DNA of 5,530 nucleotides, taken from JBDKTK01 sp039680225. GTDB lineage: Bacteria; Desulfobacterota; Syntrophia; Syntrophales; UBA4778. Position 1 is the first letter of the stretch; every line of letters starts with the position of its first letter. This document shows, piece by piece, positions 5,142-5,530 of this stretch. Both the position numbers and the translations under genes were made by a program. Where the stretch lies: assembly GCA_039680225.1 (NCBI GenBank), contig JBDKTK010000412.1:1-5530 (forward strand), read 5' to 3'. Below the pieces are notes generated by a model. The model worked only from the letters and a program-made list of their open reading frames with translations. It ran no database searches and had not been told where the DNA came from.

Positions 5142-5459
5142 ATGCATGAGTTGGATCAGTTCAGCAGGAACTTTCAAGGTTTGATTGACATGAAGCTGGA
5201 ATGGCCCGAGTTCCTGGCCAAAGGCAGCGAAATGGTGGGCGCCCTCGTATCCTCGCCGGGGTGGCTCAACGATACCCTGACCCGCCTGGTTCTGGATGAA
5301 GTGCTGCTGCAGAACCAGTATCACTCCGGAGATCCTAATGACATTGTGCTCTACCGCAGTCCCGTCCGCAGCTTTTCGGTCCGGGCCTTTATCTGGGAGC
5401 CTGACCGGCGCTACCCCATTCACGATCACTATGGGTCTCCCCATTGTCAAGACAGATAA
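5142..5459 (+). pseudogene. Truncated cysteine dioxygenase-like cupin gene
   Basis: The 105-codon frame reads like the N-terminal half of a cysteine dioxygenase-type cupin (the double-stranded beta-helix metal enzymes, usually about 180-200 residues). The match is in IVLYRSPVRSFSVRAFIWEPDRR and then PIHDH, whose H94 and H96 are the first two iron ligands. Family members continue from HDH into further strands and a third histidine about 45-50 residues later. Here the sequence departs after HDHYG and stops after SPHCQDR at 5457-5459. The gene is therefore broken near 5430-5435 and the product should lack its third ligand. The strong AAAGGAGG (5121-5128) is 13 bases from the ATG at 5142, longer than ideal, and sits inside the end of the QueG-like gene, so the two were one operon. 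Confidence 0.65.
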
Positions 5460-5530
5460 TGAGCTTGCTTAAGGTGCAATCATGAAAGAGCCTGCACGAG
5501 TTGAGGGTTAAATAGTTGACCTGAGTAGAC
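5436..5530. other. Unassigned sequence beyond the cupin break, possible mobile-element end
   Basis: No gene is visible here. The stretch starts with two adjacent short inverted repeats around the break, ATGGG/CCCAT (5431-5444) and TGTC-AA-GACA (5445-5454), and the tone of the sequence changes from GC-rich coding to AT-richer non-coding. The simplest reading is the left end of an inserted element whose transposase lies outside the window. No transposase codons or matching terminal repeat can be seen, so this remains a guess. Confidence 0.3.

Overview
This is a 5.5 kb stretch of bacterial chromosome with moderate to high GC. The genes are tightly spaced small housekeeping or accessory genes. 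A member of the Desulfobacterota/deltaproteobacteria or a similar anaerobe is my best guess. The grounds are a double [4Fe-4S] QueG-like protein, a YwbE plus YaiI (DUF188) pair, a single-domain cold shock protein followed by a tiny lysine-rich protein, and general codon style. No taxonomic marker is present, so this is inference.

Layout. Positions 1-63 hold the last 20 codons of an unidentified + strand gene. It is followed by a small exported protein (81-539). A gene-poor stretch (540-713) carries an antisense, internally deleted fragment of a cation diffusion facilitator (CDF) gene. YwbE (714-911) and a YaiI/UPF0178 protein (925-1407) form a short + strand operon. They converge on a 200-residue unrecognised gene on the - strand (1436-2038). 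Next come an orphan intrinsic terminator (2130-2169), a cold shock protein (2248-2448) with a near-perfect terminator, and a 32-codon lysine-rich ORF with a strong ribosome binding site (2579-2677). On the - strand lies a metal-resistance operon: an ArsR/SmtB-family sensor (3755-4114) and a His-rich Zn-type CDF exporter (2791-3747). On the right, on the + strand, a QueG-like iron-sulfur protein (4255-5136) is followed 5 bases later by a cysteine dioxygenase-like cupin gene (5142-5459). That gene is cut off just after its HxH metal-binding motif, so something has probably been inserted or rearranged there.

How the genes work together. The clearest functional unit is the sensor-exporter pair. 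The sensor has a complete SmtB-type alpha5 zinc site (D100, H102, H113, E116) plus CadC-like cysteines (C7, C57, C59). Its operator-like inverted repeat sits over a TTGACA-17-TAGTGT promoter, and the predicted transcription start falls on the GTG start codon, so a leaderless, self-repressed mRNA is likely. The CDF ends in an unusual Cys-rich tail. The remnant at 560-652 preserves the same tail, and every mismatch in that block falls at a third codon position, so a second working copy of this exporter type once existed here or nearby.

I do not see a wholly new multi-gene system. The best leads are the CDF remnant and Cys tail, the leaderless two-site metal sensor, the unlisted small lysine-rich gene, the orphan terminator before the cold shock gene, and the broken cupin gene at the right edge.
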